This document shows positions 23,316-33,879 of a stretch of 55,525 bases of DNA, one piece after another. A model generated the notes under the pieces. That model searched no databases and was not told the origin of the DNA. It saw only the letters and a list, made by a program, of their open reading frames with translations. Position 1 is the first letter of the stretch. Each line of letters opens with the position of its first letter. The stretch comes from Salpingoeca rosetta. Lineage: Eukaryota; Opisthokonta; Choanoflagellata; Craspedida; Salpingoecidae. The translations under genes were made by a program, and so were the position numbers. Location of the stretch: the NCBI RefSeq assembly GCF_000188695.1, contig NW_004754928.1, positions 1,162,442 to 1,217,966 of the forward strand, given 5' to 3'.

Positions 23316-24218
23316 ATGCCCTCCTTGCGCTGCTGTGCATACAACACCACCATCCCCAACCACAACAACGACAACAGCAGCAGCAACAACAATACGCTGT
23401 TCGCACATGCAGCGGTGATTGAGGAGGACGAGTGGGGCACCCTGTACATCAACACCACCACAGCCAGCAACAGCAACAATAATGTCAAGCACCAACCTCG
23501 TGTGCTGGTGAATGGGGTCGATGTGGAGCAAATGCAAAGTCAGCTGCGGGAACCCGCTCGCCTCGCAGACACGTTGCAGCTTGTGCTGGCTGCTGTGGCA
23601 AGCGAGAAGAATGTCATGGCCAGTACCTTGCTGCAGGCAGCAAACCCTGGCGTGGCTGTGTCCATTGATCAAGCTGGAAACATCGACGTGGAAGGACAAG
23701 GTCTCACATCATTCTCGTTTGGGGTCATGCAAGCCATCGATGGCGACGTGAACTTGTCCAGGAACGACCTCACTTTCATCGACTTTGGCCTGCTCTCAAG
23801 CGTCGGCGGAGACATGTCGTTGCACAACAACGACCTGACTCTGTTGGATCTCAAACGCATCACCCGCGTGGGTGGCTATATCCATGCCGACAGCAACGGG
23901 CCGGTTGACATCGACTTTGGCGCACTGACGATGGTGGGCGGCTTCCTCAGCCTCCGATACAACGTCCTCACGTCGGTCGACTTTGGCAACATCGTCAGCG
24001 TGGGCGGGAATATGTACATTGCCCGCAACCCCGCCCTCTCTTCTTTTCAGTTTGGCCAGATCACCAATGTGGACGGCGACGTTCTTCTCTTCCAAACCAG
24101 CATCACCTCTGTGAATTGCACTGGTGTCACCATATCTGGATGCATGTGTGTGGATGCAGGGGTTGAGCTCACAAACTGCCCCTCAACATGCACGGGCGAA
24201 CACTGCTCGTGTTCATAA
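23316..24218 (+). CDS. Hybrid secreted protein: propeller-family cap fused to L-domain-like repeats
   Basis: 300 residues in this frame. The N-terminal part (VIEEDEWGTLYINTTT, then VLVNGVDVEQM) is the cap of the propeller family, including spacing between the two blocks. Instead of propeller blades it continues with about eight L-domain-like repeats (FIDFGLLSSVGGDMSLHNND, VDFGNIVSVGGNMYI) and a cysteine-rich end (VNCTGVTISGCMCVDAG, CPSTCTGEHCSCS). The best signal peptide (CLTLSTLNALLALLC, from ATG 23267) is in a different frame; an unrecognised splice, or an indel in the CAG/AAC-rich stretch 23345-23395, would have to join them. No transmembrane helix. Ligand and role unknown. Confidence 0.7.
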   Translation: MPSLRCCAYNTTIPNHNNDNSSSNNNTLFAHAAVIEEDEWGTLYINTTTASNSNNNVKHQPRVLVNGVDVEQMQSQLREPARLADTLQLVLAAVASEKNVMASTLLQAANPGVAVSIDQAGNIDVEGQGLTSFSFGVMQAIDGDVNLSRNDLTFIDFGLLSSVGGDMSLHNNDLTLLDLKRITRVGGYIHADSNGPVDIDFGALTMVGGFLSLRYNVLTSVDFGNIVSVGGNMYIARNPALSSFQFGQITNVDGDVLLFQTSITSVNCTGVTISGCMCVDAGVELTNCPSTCTGEHCSCS

Positions 24219-24548
24219 GTGGCGCGTGTGTGTATGTGTGTGGGTGACTAATGTAAAGTAAGGTCTTGCTGTGTACTGTGCAGGAGATGAAGGAGCAAGT
24301 AAAGCGGAGAAGGTGAAAAGCCGAGTAACAACAATCAAGCAAGGGGAGAAGAGACAGACACAAGGAAGAGAGAGAACCATCCCTTAGTACTCCTTCACCG
24401 ACACTGAAGTTCAGGCTGTATGTCGTGGTGCACGAGCCTTGTGGAGATCAAAGAAAAATCGAACAAAAGTATCAGACATGAATCTGTGTTCAAGGGCAGA
24501 AGGGTTGTGGTTCCAACACACCAAAGGAGTTGGCCGCTGCAGGGTCAA
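24219..24548. other. Intergenic between converging genes
   Basis: About 330 bases; starts with a short GT-rich tract directly after the stop codon of the hybrid gene. No gene recognised. Confidence 0.5.
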
Positions 24549-25772
24549 TTAACAGCCTGGATGAATGGTAAGGACTGAAGTTGCGTCAAGAGGCACCCCA
24601 TACACAAGGCCATTCGGTCCAACAACGCCATTGTCCCAGCGTTCACCACTCGATTCAGGGTCTGTGATGGCGATCATGCTTGAAGTGTCCACCTTCGTGT
24701 CAACGATGAGGACGGTAGCTACATCGTGTGGGAAGCAAAACATCAGGCCATTGTTGGAGAGGACGCCGCCACTCCATTTGCCTGATTCTCCACCAAGCTC
24801 GGTGATGCTTGTTGTGTCTGCGGTGTTCGTGGCGGGGTCAATGATGAGGACTGCTGGTGAGTTGTGCGGAACTCCATAGATCTTGCCGTTATCCGCAAGC
24901 ACACCACCAAACCACTTGTATTCATTTGGACCAAGGCTTGCAATCGTCGTTGTGTCTGTGGTGTTTGTGGATGGATCAATGATAAGAACTGCGGGAGAGT
25001 GAGATGGAATGGCGTAAATCTTGCCATTGCTCGCGAGTGTTCCACCACGCCACTTGCGTGTGCCGACCGCAATATTTGCCAGAGTTGACGTGTCCGTAGA
25101 GTTTGTGGTGGGGTCAAGGATGAGAACATTCTGAGAGTTATGAGGAATGCCATAGATTTTGCCATTGTTGGCAAGGACGCCTTCGTTCCATTTGGCTGCA
25201 TCGGGTCCCAAATTTGCGATTGTCGTTGTATCTGCTGTGTTGGTGGCGGGATCCAGGATGAGAACCATCGAAGCATCCGACGGTATTCCGAAAATGAAAC
25301 CGTTATCAGCAAGCACACCGCCCACCCATTTTCCACCAACGTCCGTGAGACCAGTGATGGAGGTGACGTCAACCGTCTTTGTAATGGGGTCAAGGATCAG
25401 CACCGAAGATGAATGGGATGGTATGCCATACACAAGGCCGTTGTTGGCAAGCACACCACCTCGCCACTTATTAATGCCAAATCCTACATTCACATCCAAG
25501 TTGATTGTTGGATTCCTGTTGTTGACGCAGCAGCACGAGCGTTCAAAATACTCAAGACGTCTTTGCATTGTTGTCACAGAGGCCTCAACCCTTTGGTTCT
25601 GCTGCCCCAGCAACTCAAACATCAAACTCACATCAATGCCATTCACGAACACAGGTTGTCCGTTTGAAGCACTCAAGTGAAGCGCTCCAAGCTCATCAAC
25701 AGCGAGCCGGCCCTTTCCACCACACGCCACTCGAGCTACAACCAAGAGCAACAGCGCAACAATCATTCTCAT
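24549..25772 (-). CDS. Secreted seven-bladed beta-propeller protein, divergent member
   Basis: 407 residues, single exon. Signal peptide MRMIVALLLLVVARVACG, then a divergent cap (ALHLSASNGQPVFVNGIDV, lacking the HINTSDP core), a short helical stretch, three consecutive cysteines (ERSCCCVNN), and seven repeats. It prefers NGKIYGIP over NGLIYGIP and LILDP over LIIDP. The last blade ends LTIHPGC, so the terminal GC is kept. Codons look less GC-biased than in the neighbouring paralogues (many AAT, ATT and TCA codons), which suggests an older or independently evolving copy. It is divergent from the GIY-YIG-like gene, with 320 bases between the start codons. Confidence 0.87.
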   Translation of the reverse strand: MRMIVALLLLVVARVACGGKGRLAVDELGALHLSASNGQPVFVNGIDVSLMFELLGQQNQRVEASVTTMQRRLEYFERSCCCVNNRNPTINLDVNVGFGINKWRGGVLANNGLVYGIPSHSSSVLILDPITKTVDVTSITGLTDVGGKWVGGVLADNGFIFGIPSDASMVLILDPATNTADTTTIANLGPDAAKWNEGVLANNGKIYGIPHNSQNVLILDPTTNSTDTSTLANIAVGTRKWRGGTLASNGKIYAIPSHSPAVLIIDPSTNTTDTTTIASLGPNEYKWFGGVLADNGKIYGVPHNSPAVLIIDPATNTADTTSITELGGESGKWSGGVLSNNGLMFCFPHDVATVLIVDTKVDTSSMIAITDPESSGERWDNGVVGPNGLVYGVPLDATSVLTIHPGC

Positions 25773-26092
25773 TCGAAGTCAGGGGGGAAGTAAATGCAGT
25801 GTCAAAGAAGCTTGCGGCAGTCACATTGCATGGTGTTCCACACACCGTGCGTCATCACATCACGCGTTTCTGTGAACCACGCCCCTTTCTTCAAACGGGA
25901 ATTTCCGGAGCCGCGTTCGCCACACCCCTTTGGCGCAGCACTTTTCGTTTGCGACATCCAGCAAGCCCCACCCCTTCAGCACACGTCATTTCGTTTTGTT
26001 CTGCCCTCGACTGTTGCCACTACTGCTATCGGCGCAATGCCTGTTGTCAAACTGCACCCGAAACGAACTTATGGCGCCCACGAAAGCACGAA

Positions 26093-27548
26093 ATGGCGGA
26101 GCGACCTGTGCTCCGCCCTGTGTCGATGGAACCAGCCTACAACGAGTTTGTGGTGAACAACAAGGAGAGTGCAACCGACGCCATCGAAGAAAGGAGGCAT
26201 GGGATTCTTCAGGTCCTTAAGGACACGTTCGACGCTGTGAAGGGGCAGATGCAGGCGTTTTTGGACGCAGTGCACGAGGAGCAAGAGCGCAATCAAGGCA
26301 GTGAGTTTGAGGACCATGTGAGGCAGCAATACAGCGACGACGATGCTGACAGTGTTCAAGAGGTGGACGTACACGGTTAGTCCATGGCCCCACTCATTGC
26401 AACCTAGTGAGTAAATCCTGTACTTGCGTTTGCAGCGGTGTCGTTTCTCACACTGTCGTTGGGATGTGATTGTGAGCAGGCCTCGAGTCAGACCTTGAAG
26501 ATTTCCCAAGTCTTGACAACGCGCAGAACGCGGGGGACGTGAGAGCCCCCATCGCTGACGTGCGCAACATCATCAAGGCGTTCAAGAAGCATCGTGCTGA
26601 CTTCGAAGTGGAAGCATGTGCCATCGATGATTTAATGCTTCTTCTGTTCCATGTTAGTTTTCTCGCATGTGTGGAAGGGATGTGATAGAAAGATGGTAAC
26701 CTTGCGATCATTTACCGTGCCAGGACACCTTTGGCGAGCTTCAAGACTTGTACCCGCTTGAAGCTGATCTCGACTTTGACGGGCTTCGCATCGACGTTGA
26801 AAATGCCGCAGAAGACCTTGTGGAAGGAGCCGATGCATTCGCTGCTCACCACGACCATGCTGAGGCAGCACCTGGTGTCGGTGCGCAGGAGTATGGCGAA
26901 GCATGTGCCACCGCGTTCCTGCAATGGATTGAAAATTCTGCCCGCGAGGCCTTGAGCATTACACTGCTTGACAAGTTGGAGGAGCTGCTCAACACGGACG
27001 AGCCACTGTGGCCACTGTATGTGGTGACGGCAGGCAAGCTTGATGACGGGAAGAAAAGGATCATGTATGTGGGAAAGAGCACAAACTACTTGAACCGCTT
27101 CAAGGGTGGGCACACTGCTTTCTGCAAGCTGCTGCACCCAGACTTCTCTGGCGAGACGCATCGTCCATTCGAAGTTACTCTGTTTGACGTCACAGTGAAT
27201 GATCAAAGGTTGGTTCTACACCGGCCACAACAGATGCACGCGTGTCGTATTGCATGGTGAGTTCGTTCGCTCACCCTTGCAACAAATGTTCTCGTATGCA
27301 GCTTGACAGGTCTCGACAATTCTGCGGACCTCCTGACCTGTGTGGAGCAGAGCACGATCTGGCGTTTTCGGTCTCCTTTGAACAGCGCAGATCAGGGTCG
27401 CGAGAACCTCAAACTCGAGAAAGCCGACAATGCGGAGCTTGCGAAGACGCTTACCATCGAGTTGGATAACGTCAGTGATGAAAAAACCATTTCGATGCAA
27501 AGTCCGCAACGAACACATGGTGACCTTCAGGCCAAACTTGCACCTTGA
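26093..27548 (+). CDS. Four-exon protein with GIY-YIG-like nuclease domain
   Basis: Exons 26093-26375, 26480-26652, 26724-27256, 27302-27548; GT-AG, phases 1, 0 and 2 all agree, giving 411 residues. The N-terminal half is helical and acidic (VLKDTFDAVKGQMQAFLDAV, DDDADSVQEV). The C-terminal half has the order of GIY-YIG elements: LYVVTAG, then KRIMYVGKSTNYLNRF with the arginine, GGH, a later glutamate in LLTCVEQSTIW, and an asparagine in RSPLN. In known GIY-YIG enzymes these residues form one metal-dependent DNA-cleaving site. The motifs are divergent, so a non-catalytic or other nucleic-acid role is possible. No integrase, transposase or terminal repeats were seen around it. Confidence 0.75.
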
Positions 27549-30072
27549 TATCACATCTGTGCACACGCTCAAACCCACCTGCACTGATTTGCGTACTGAC
27601 CTAAACCCTCTGTTCTTGGTTCCCGTACGTTGACGTGACTTCACGACACGATTCGTTTCCTCACCGTGCGTTGTCGCATGTTCACTGTTTTTCGTGGGGG
27701 ACGATAAACCATGATGCCGTTTCTGTCAGATGATGTGACATCAACCTGGCCCCATCAAGGATGGCGGATGAAAGGAAAGGCAAGAAGAACGAAAACAGGG
27801 AGACACTAAGAGTTCACCACACACGCACAGTTGATGCCACGCTGTCCGGCACCTCCTCAGATCCGGCAAAGCGCCATGTGCAGCATCGATGCTGGATACT
27901 GGCATGTTGCTGTTGCAAAGCGTTGTCACTTGCCAGTCGTACCACAGCTGCTTGTCCACAAACGCGTGGTGCAGGAAGAATGGCGGATCATGCGATGAAT
28001 CACGCGGCGAATCACGTGGCGAATCATGCGGCGAAGAATACGTTGCCATCCGTCCCGCCTGCCCACAAACACGTGCATGCCCTCGTGGAGCAGCTGCAAC
28101 GTGTGCGAGGATGCCACCAATGCAACGTCCGCAAACGCCCGCATCGCCTCTGCGCGATGAAGAGGAGTGAGTGACAGTGCACTGTGTTGCCGTCTGTCGG
28201 CGCCGCCAACGATCCACACACAGGCGACGGCTACTCTTGCCTGGCAGCACATAGCGCGTCAATCGTCCAGTTTCAGCTTCGGATAGCCACGTTGCAGTTG
28301 CTGCTCTCCTCTCGCAGCGTCAGCGCAAAGGTGCGTGTTGGTGAACTGCGAGTCACATGTTGCTCTGCGCCAGCGTTTGCGTGCAGCAAAGATCGTCACG
28401 CATGCACGCATCGAGCACGATGTGTATGAGCGCGAGAGAGCTGCTGAGTTGAGTTGGCTGTGGATGGTGGTGTCATTCAAAAGCACTCGCGCTGCAAAAC
28501 AGGAATGGGATGGTCGCAGGAAGGCGCACGCACAGTGAACGTGAGATGGCTGCACTGCACAGTTCAGTAGTGTGTACGCATGTCTGAGAGAAAGCATGGT
28601 GACAAGAGAAAGGGTAACAAAACATGCTGCATGTCGATCTCACATGGTCTCATGGTGGTTACTGCCAAGCCAGTGCAGCGCGAAGAAAGGTTGCCGTCCA
28701 TGATGATAACGATGAAGGAAAGGGAAGTGAGGTGTGGCCGTGCACGGAGTGCAGGAAAGAGGTGTCGTGACACTGCGCAGTTGTCTTCACGGTTGCTGCT
28801 GTTCTGCTGTCAGCATGCATCCTTGTTTGTGCCACTGCCAGTGGCTGTCATCATTCGGAAGTAAACGATGAGGTGGAAGAAGGAGGCAGCACACATTCGG
28901 AAGCACGCCGTCGTTGGCTGTCTGTGCGGGTGATGGCGGCCATGATGATGGGAGCAGCTGCTGATGCGGTGTGCAGTGTGGAAGCGACAGTGCTGTTGTT
29001 GATCCACAACCAAACCAAGCCAACGTGCGCGACAGTACAAAGCACAACAAAACAAAACCCACACCTTGTTTTCTCTGTATTCTGCACCCTTGCCAAATCC
29101 ACTTGCGCGTGTTGCCAAAAGTGCCAGGTTATTCCTTCTCTTGCAAAGCAAATCATCGCAGGGCAATTAAATTAGGAAGGAAAGTGTTTGCGCAGAAGGA
29201 AACACAGCCAGCAAAACTGGGAATCCTTTCCTTCCCTGGTGTATTGTTTTGTTTTGTTTTTCTCGTGTGTTTTCTTTTTCTTCCACTTCCTTCCTTCACT
29301 GTCCTTCCTTTGGTGTCAACATGCCGCGACCTCCTCCTCCTCCTCCTCCTCCTCCTCTCCCATGTGCTGCTGCTGTTGCTGCTGTTGTTCGCCCTCATCA
29401 TCGCTGGGCGCTGTGCTTGCAGTTGCCACCACTGTTGCTGTTGTTGTTGTTGGCAGGCTAGTCGGTGACTCGTGTCCATGGCATCACGGCTGCTTGAAGG
29501 ATGCTGTGAGTGTGAGTGTGTGTGTGTGTGTGTGTGTGAGTGAGTGAGTGTGTGTGTGTGTGTGTTCTCGCCTTGTCCGCTCCGGTTGTGGTGCTCTTGT
29601 TATCCTTGCGTTTTGGTTCTTTGCCACGATGTGCCATCTGCTCTGTTCACGATCGCACTTGCAGCTGCCACTGACTCACACCACCCCATTTCCACATCTC
29701 CACCTCTCCACGTCTGATTCCCAACACCAAGGACCGCACGCTGTCCCCCTCCGTGGACACAACATTGAAGCACCTTGCAACAACGCTCAAAGAGCATCGC
29801 GTGCTGTTCGCCACTGGACAGTTGCGTCCACGAAACACTTCTTCCACCATGATTGATCTGTCATCGATCCAACGCATGATGAACGCCAGGCCTTTGGATG
29901 CAACAGCAACGGTATTGAAGAGGGAAATGGGGGAAATCAACACCCATCAAAGGCAGCCCATCTCAACCAGACACGGCATGCACTGCCCTCCTCAAGAGCG
30001 CACAACCGCACCCCTCATGCACACGCGTGCGACGCGCTGGTAGCGACGAACAACCCTGCAAAGCATTATTGA
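27549..30072. other. No supported gene; scattered low-complexity tracts
   Basis: About 2.5 kb. Holds a 12-base tandem motif (GCGAATCACGTG and variants) at 27995-28040, (CCT)n at 29331-29360, a CTG/GTT-rich stretch 29360-29460 and (GT)n tracts at 29509-29565. Upstream exons of the LRR kinase, including its signal peptide, must lie here or be lost; leucine-rich frames at 29320-29460 are candidates but could equally be repeat artefacts. Confidence 0.5.
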
Positions 30073-33000
30073 TGGCTCGTGCGCTGGAGCCTTGGAGCTA
30101 GCGCCAATGGTGTACTGTTCCTCACGGTTTCTGGACACGAAGCAGTCAACAGCACAACTGACACGAGTACTTTGCAAGCGGCGTCAATGACAGTGAGGCA
30201 CTTGTCTTTGCAAGGGCACGTTGAAGCAGAGATACTTCAGTGGATTGTCAACAATGGCAACTGGACCTCGTGCACGACGGTGCGCATCACTGGTGTGCAG
30301 TTCCCAGCGTTTCATTTGAGCGTGCTCAACGATTTTCCCATCCTGGATGAGGTGGCTGTTCAAGACAACACACTACTCCAGGAAGTTGACAAAGAGGGGT
30401 TCAAACATGCAGCACAGCTGTTTGCGCTTCGTTTGCGAAACAACTCCCTTGCATCAGTTCCAAAGGTTGCACTGATGACGTCCCTGGTCGAGCTTGATTT
30501 GGACCGCAACAAAATTCCGCGTATCCAAGCAGATGCATTCGAGAAACTCACAGCCCTGGATGAGCTCTTTCTCCACTCCAACAGCATCAGCAAGGCAACA
30601 TTCCCACTGGCGCGTTTCATTCACTGAAGCACTTGACATGGCTGGAGCTGGGCGCAAACCCGATTCGGCAGCTAGACGCACACGTGTTTGCTGGCCTAAC
30701 GCAGCTGCACACATTGCATGTGGGTGGCACCCTCCTGACCTCCCTGCCACCCACCATCTTTCAGACAAACCGCCGATTGAATGACGTCGTTCTCGAAGGG
30801 AACCTCCTCACGTCCCTCCCAGACTTTATCTTTGCTGGGCTAACTTCTCTACGCCACCTGTCCTTAAACAACAACCACCTGACATCACTGCAGCCAACTC
30901 TGTTTCGAGATTTAGTCTCCCTGAGCGACTTGAGCCTGAGAGACAACCAATTGACAGCATTGCCTGACCGGCTCCTTGATTCATGCTACCGCTTAAAATG
31001 GCTGTTCTGTCACAACAACCGCCTCAGTGTGCTAGCCCCCGACCTATTCGCGCACACGCCCAACTTGCGGGAGGTCACTTTCGAAAACAATCGCCTTCGT
31101 CACGTTGACGGGCTGTTTGACACAGAGTTTCCACGCCTCGAGCGCATTGACATGGCGGCGAACAAGCTGACCCGGTTTCTCATTCCCAACCCATGGCCTT
31201 CCCTGCACACCCTCGTCCTGGGCGACAATCCCATGCAATACATGCCAGACATGACGAAAGCGCCTGCACTTCGTGTGCTGCGCATGCAGAACCACGATGT
31301 CAAAAGGATCGATCTCACACCGCTTCTGACTCTTCCAAATCTGACAACTGTCGAGCTGGACGCAGCGCATGATGACGACAAAACGAGCAGAGCAGTGTTC
31401 GAGGCCACCAACTTGACACCTTCTCCACACCTGCGCACCCTCAGCTTGCAACACGTGGACGTGAGTGAGGTGCTTGGCTACCTGCTGCAACTGCCACTTC
31501 AGCTTCGAGTGATTGGACTGGGATGGCCCGGCGTCGACAACCGCACTTTGCCATTGGAAATGGTATGCAATGTACTGGCAGACGAGGTGGACGTGTTTCG
31601 CCTCGTCAACACACGGCACACGAGGTTGCATCTCTGTACGAACAAAACCTTCCAAACTGTTCAGATCCAACGCAACAAGCACCTCAAGTTGGTCATCGTC
31701 CCCAGCGCGCTGAGAGAGCTGAACGCGTCCGATTGCACGCAGTTAACTCAGATTGACGCGCCGTTCATCGATGTGTTGGACATCAGCAACACACGCATTC
31801 AGCCCAGCACTGCCTTGTGCACGCGGTGGGGCCGCCGTGTTTTCTTTGCGCGGAACCTGAGGGCCGAGAGCAACTTCAACTCGGTGTCTGCTCCGGCTAC
31901 CATTTCCACATGCCTGTTTCTCCTTGATGTGGTTGATCTCTCGGGGAACAAGTGGCTGCATGACCCAGCCGAAGTCAACCGAATCGTGGGACACGAGATC
32001 GCCCTATCCGAATCAAATCTCCGCCGCAACGGACGAGTTTTTCCTCGCAGGCCTCGAGCGCCAGTGCTACAACTGCAAGACGCTCCCATCGATTGCGCGC
32101 TTCACCTCTCGAGCGGAGACTTTGATCTTTTCGATAACACGATCCCTGGGCTAGTTGGTTCAGTCACTGAGATTGTGTACTCCTTTCATTGCCAGTGCTC
32201 ACAAGGGCATGAGATGCGACGCGGGCGGTGCGAACCAATTGAGCTCGACATTGTGCCGGCTGTGCTGGGGACGATCGCTGGCGTGCTTGCACTGCAAGCG
32301 TTGCTGTTCCTCGGGTACCGCACGTACAAGAGGCAAAGGCGTTTACAAGCAGACAACGCGCTTAAGGACCAATTGCTGGTGGAGATGGACGAAGAGGTGA
32401 TGGCGCTGAAGAAAGCGTGGGAGATTGGATACGATGAGCTGAAAATGATTAAGCGGGTGGCTGCGGGTGCATTTGGCGTGGTGTTCATGGCAGAGTGGGA
32501 CACGGTGACGGTGGCCGTCAAGGTGCTGCAGCAAGCCGTCATGGCATTTGGTGAGAGCACGGTGTTGGAATTTGAGAAGGAGGTGGAGTTCCTGCAGCGG
32601 ACACGGCATCCGCACGTGGTGCGGTTCTTTGGTGCGGGGACAGATCCCAACGGCAGCCCGTTCCTGGTGCTGGAGTTTGTTGCTCTGGGGTCCCTTAAAG
32701 ATTTGTTGGAGAAGGACGTGGAGCAAGTGTTAACGGAGGTGGAGCAAGGGAAGCAAAGCGGGGAAAACAGTGTGGAGGAGGGTGTGACAGCATCAGAGAT
32801 CGTGGGTGAGGAATTGACGTTGGTGAGCACAGGAATCGACAGAAGCGTTGAGACGATGACTGTGTGGGAGTTGAAACTGCGCCTGCTTCGCGACGTCGCC
32901 AGTGGTATGGCCTTTATCCACAGCCTCGACCAGATGCACCGGTGAGTATGTGTGTGTGTGTGTGTGTGTGCGTGTCTGCAGGCATGTGCTTCTTGCTCAC

Positions 33001-33476
33001 CCCTTCATCTCCACTCACCCATCCACCATCCACTTTACAGGGACTTGAAGAGCGGCAACGTGCTGGTATCATCGTCGCTGCGTGCCAAGATTACGGACTT
33101 TGGGTCCATTCGCCAGTGCTTCACGCGTGACAGAAATCAGCAGCAAAGGACACGCCTGTCCTCAAGCCATGATGATGATGATCCGCAGTACAGCCAGCAG
33201 GCTGTACTGCAAACGATGACGAGCATGACGCTGACGGCTGGGGTGGGGACGCCACTGTACATGGCACCAGAGGCACTGACGGGCGACAAGTACAGCTTCG
33301 AGGCAGACGTGTTCAGCTTTGGCGTGCTGATGTGGGAGGTGGCGACACAGCGACCACCTGATCTGATCGAGCAGGAGAAGGGGAGTGGGTATCGAGGCCC
33401 GATCCTCGCCACCATCAGCAACCTGATGGCAGATGGAAAGCGGCTCAAGTTTGAAGACAGCGAACAACATGGTGAG

Positions 33477-33510
<34 letters not shown>

Positions 33511-33712
33511 ATGTGTGCTCGTTTAGATTGCGTGACCACGCGTCCATCTCTCTCTCTCTCTCTGTCTCTGTCTCACACAAACACACACACACACATGCAC
33601 ACGCCTTTCAGCCATCCCCGAGTGGCTCCAGTCGCTGACGTACAAATGCATGGCGCAGAGCCCGCGTGAACGACCATCGTTTGGAGAACTCAAGGACCAC
33701 CACTTTGCTTGA
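30073..33712 (+). CDS. LRR receptor kinase of TKL type, with one frameshift in the ectodomain
   Basis: Exons: about 30073-32941, 33041-33471, 33612-33712 (GT-AG, phases agree). The ectodomain has more than ten leucine-rich repeats (ALRLRNNSLASVPKVAL, LSLNNNHLTSLQPTLF) and a cysteine-containing cap (FHCQCSQGHEMRRGRCE). A membrane helix at 32251-32318 is followed by a basic stop. Kinase: glycine loop VAAGAFGVVF, lysine in VAVKVL, glutamate in EFEKEVEFL, HRDLKSGNVLV across the first intron, DFG at 33096-33104, GTPLYMAPE, and a C-lobe ending ERPSFGELKDHH. GTPLYMAPE favours Ser/Thr or dual specificity. At about 30610-30620 the frame changes by one base (PLARF to HSLKHLTWLELG), which breaks the ORF. 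The 5' exon with the signal peptide is not identified. Confidence 0.8.
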
Positions 33713-33879
33713 TTGCACGTGTGTGTGTATGCATGCGCACTCGCTTGCTCGTTTTGTGTACGTATGAGTGAATGTGTCGTCAACATGCATGTATTGCGGG
33801 GTTTGGAACGACGCAAAGTGCAAGCAATAAACCAACACCAACGCAAAGACAAACCAACACAACGCCATCAACTGCAAGT

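Noticed and set aside
26093..27548. GIY-YIG-like gene as part of a mobile element
   Set aside because: No terminal repeats, integrase, reverse transcriptase or target duplication was seen nearby, and it has four regular introns-and-exons.
27995..28040. Regularly spaced 12-base units that could suggest a CRISPR-like array
   Set aside because: Units are contiguous without spacers, and the sequence is nuclear eukaryotic; it is a simple tandem repeat.
29249..29461. Proline- and leucine-rich frame proposed as signal peptide of the LRR kinase
   Set aside because: Encoded by (CCT)n and (CTG)n tracts, and no donor joining it in frame to the LRR exon was found.
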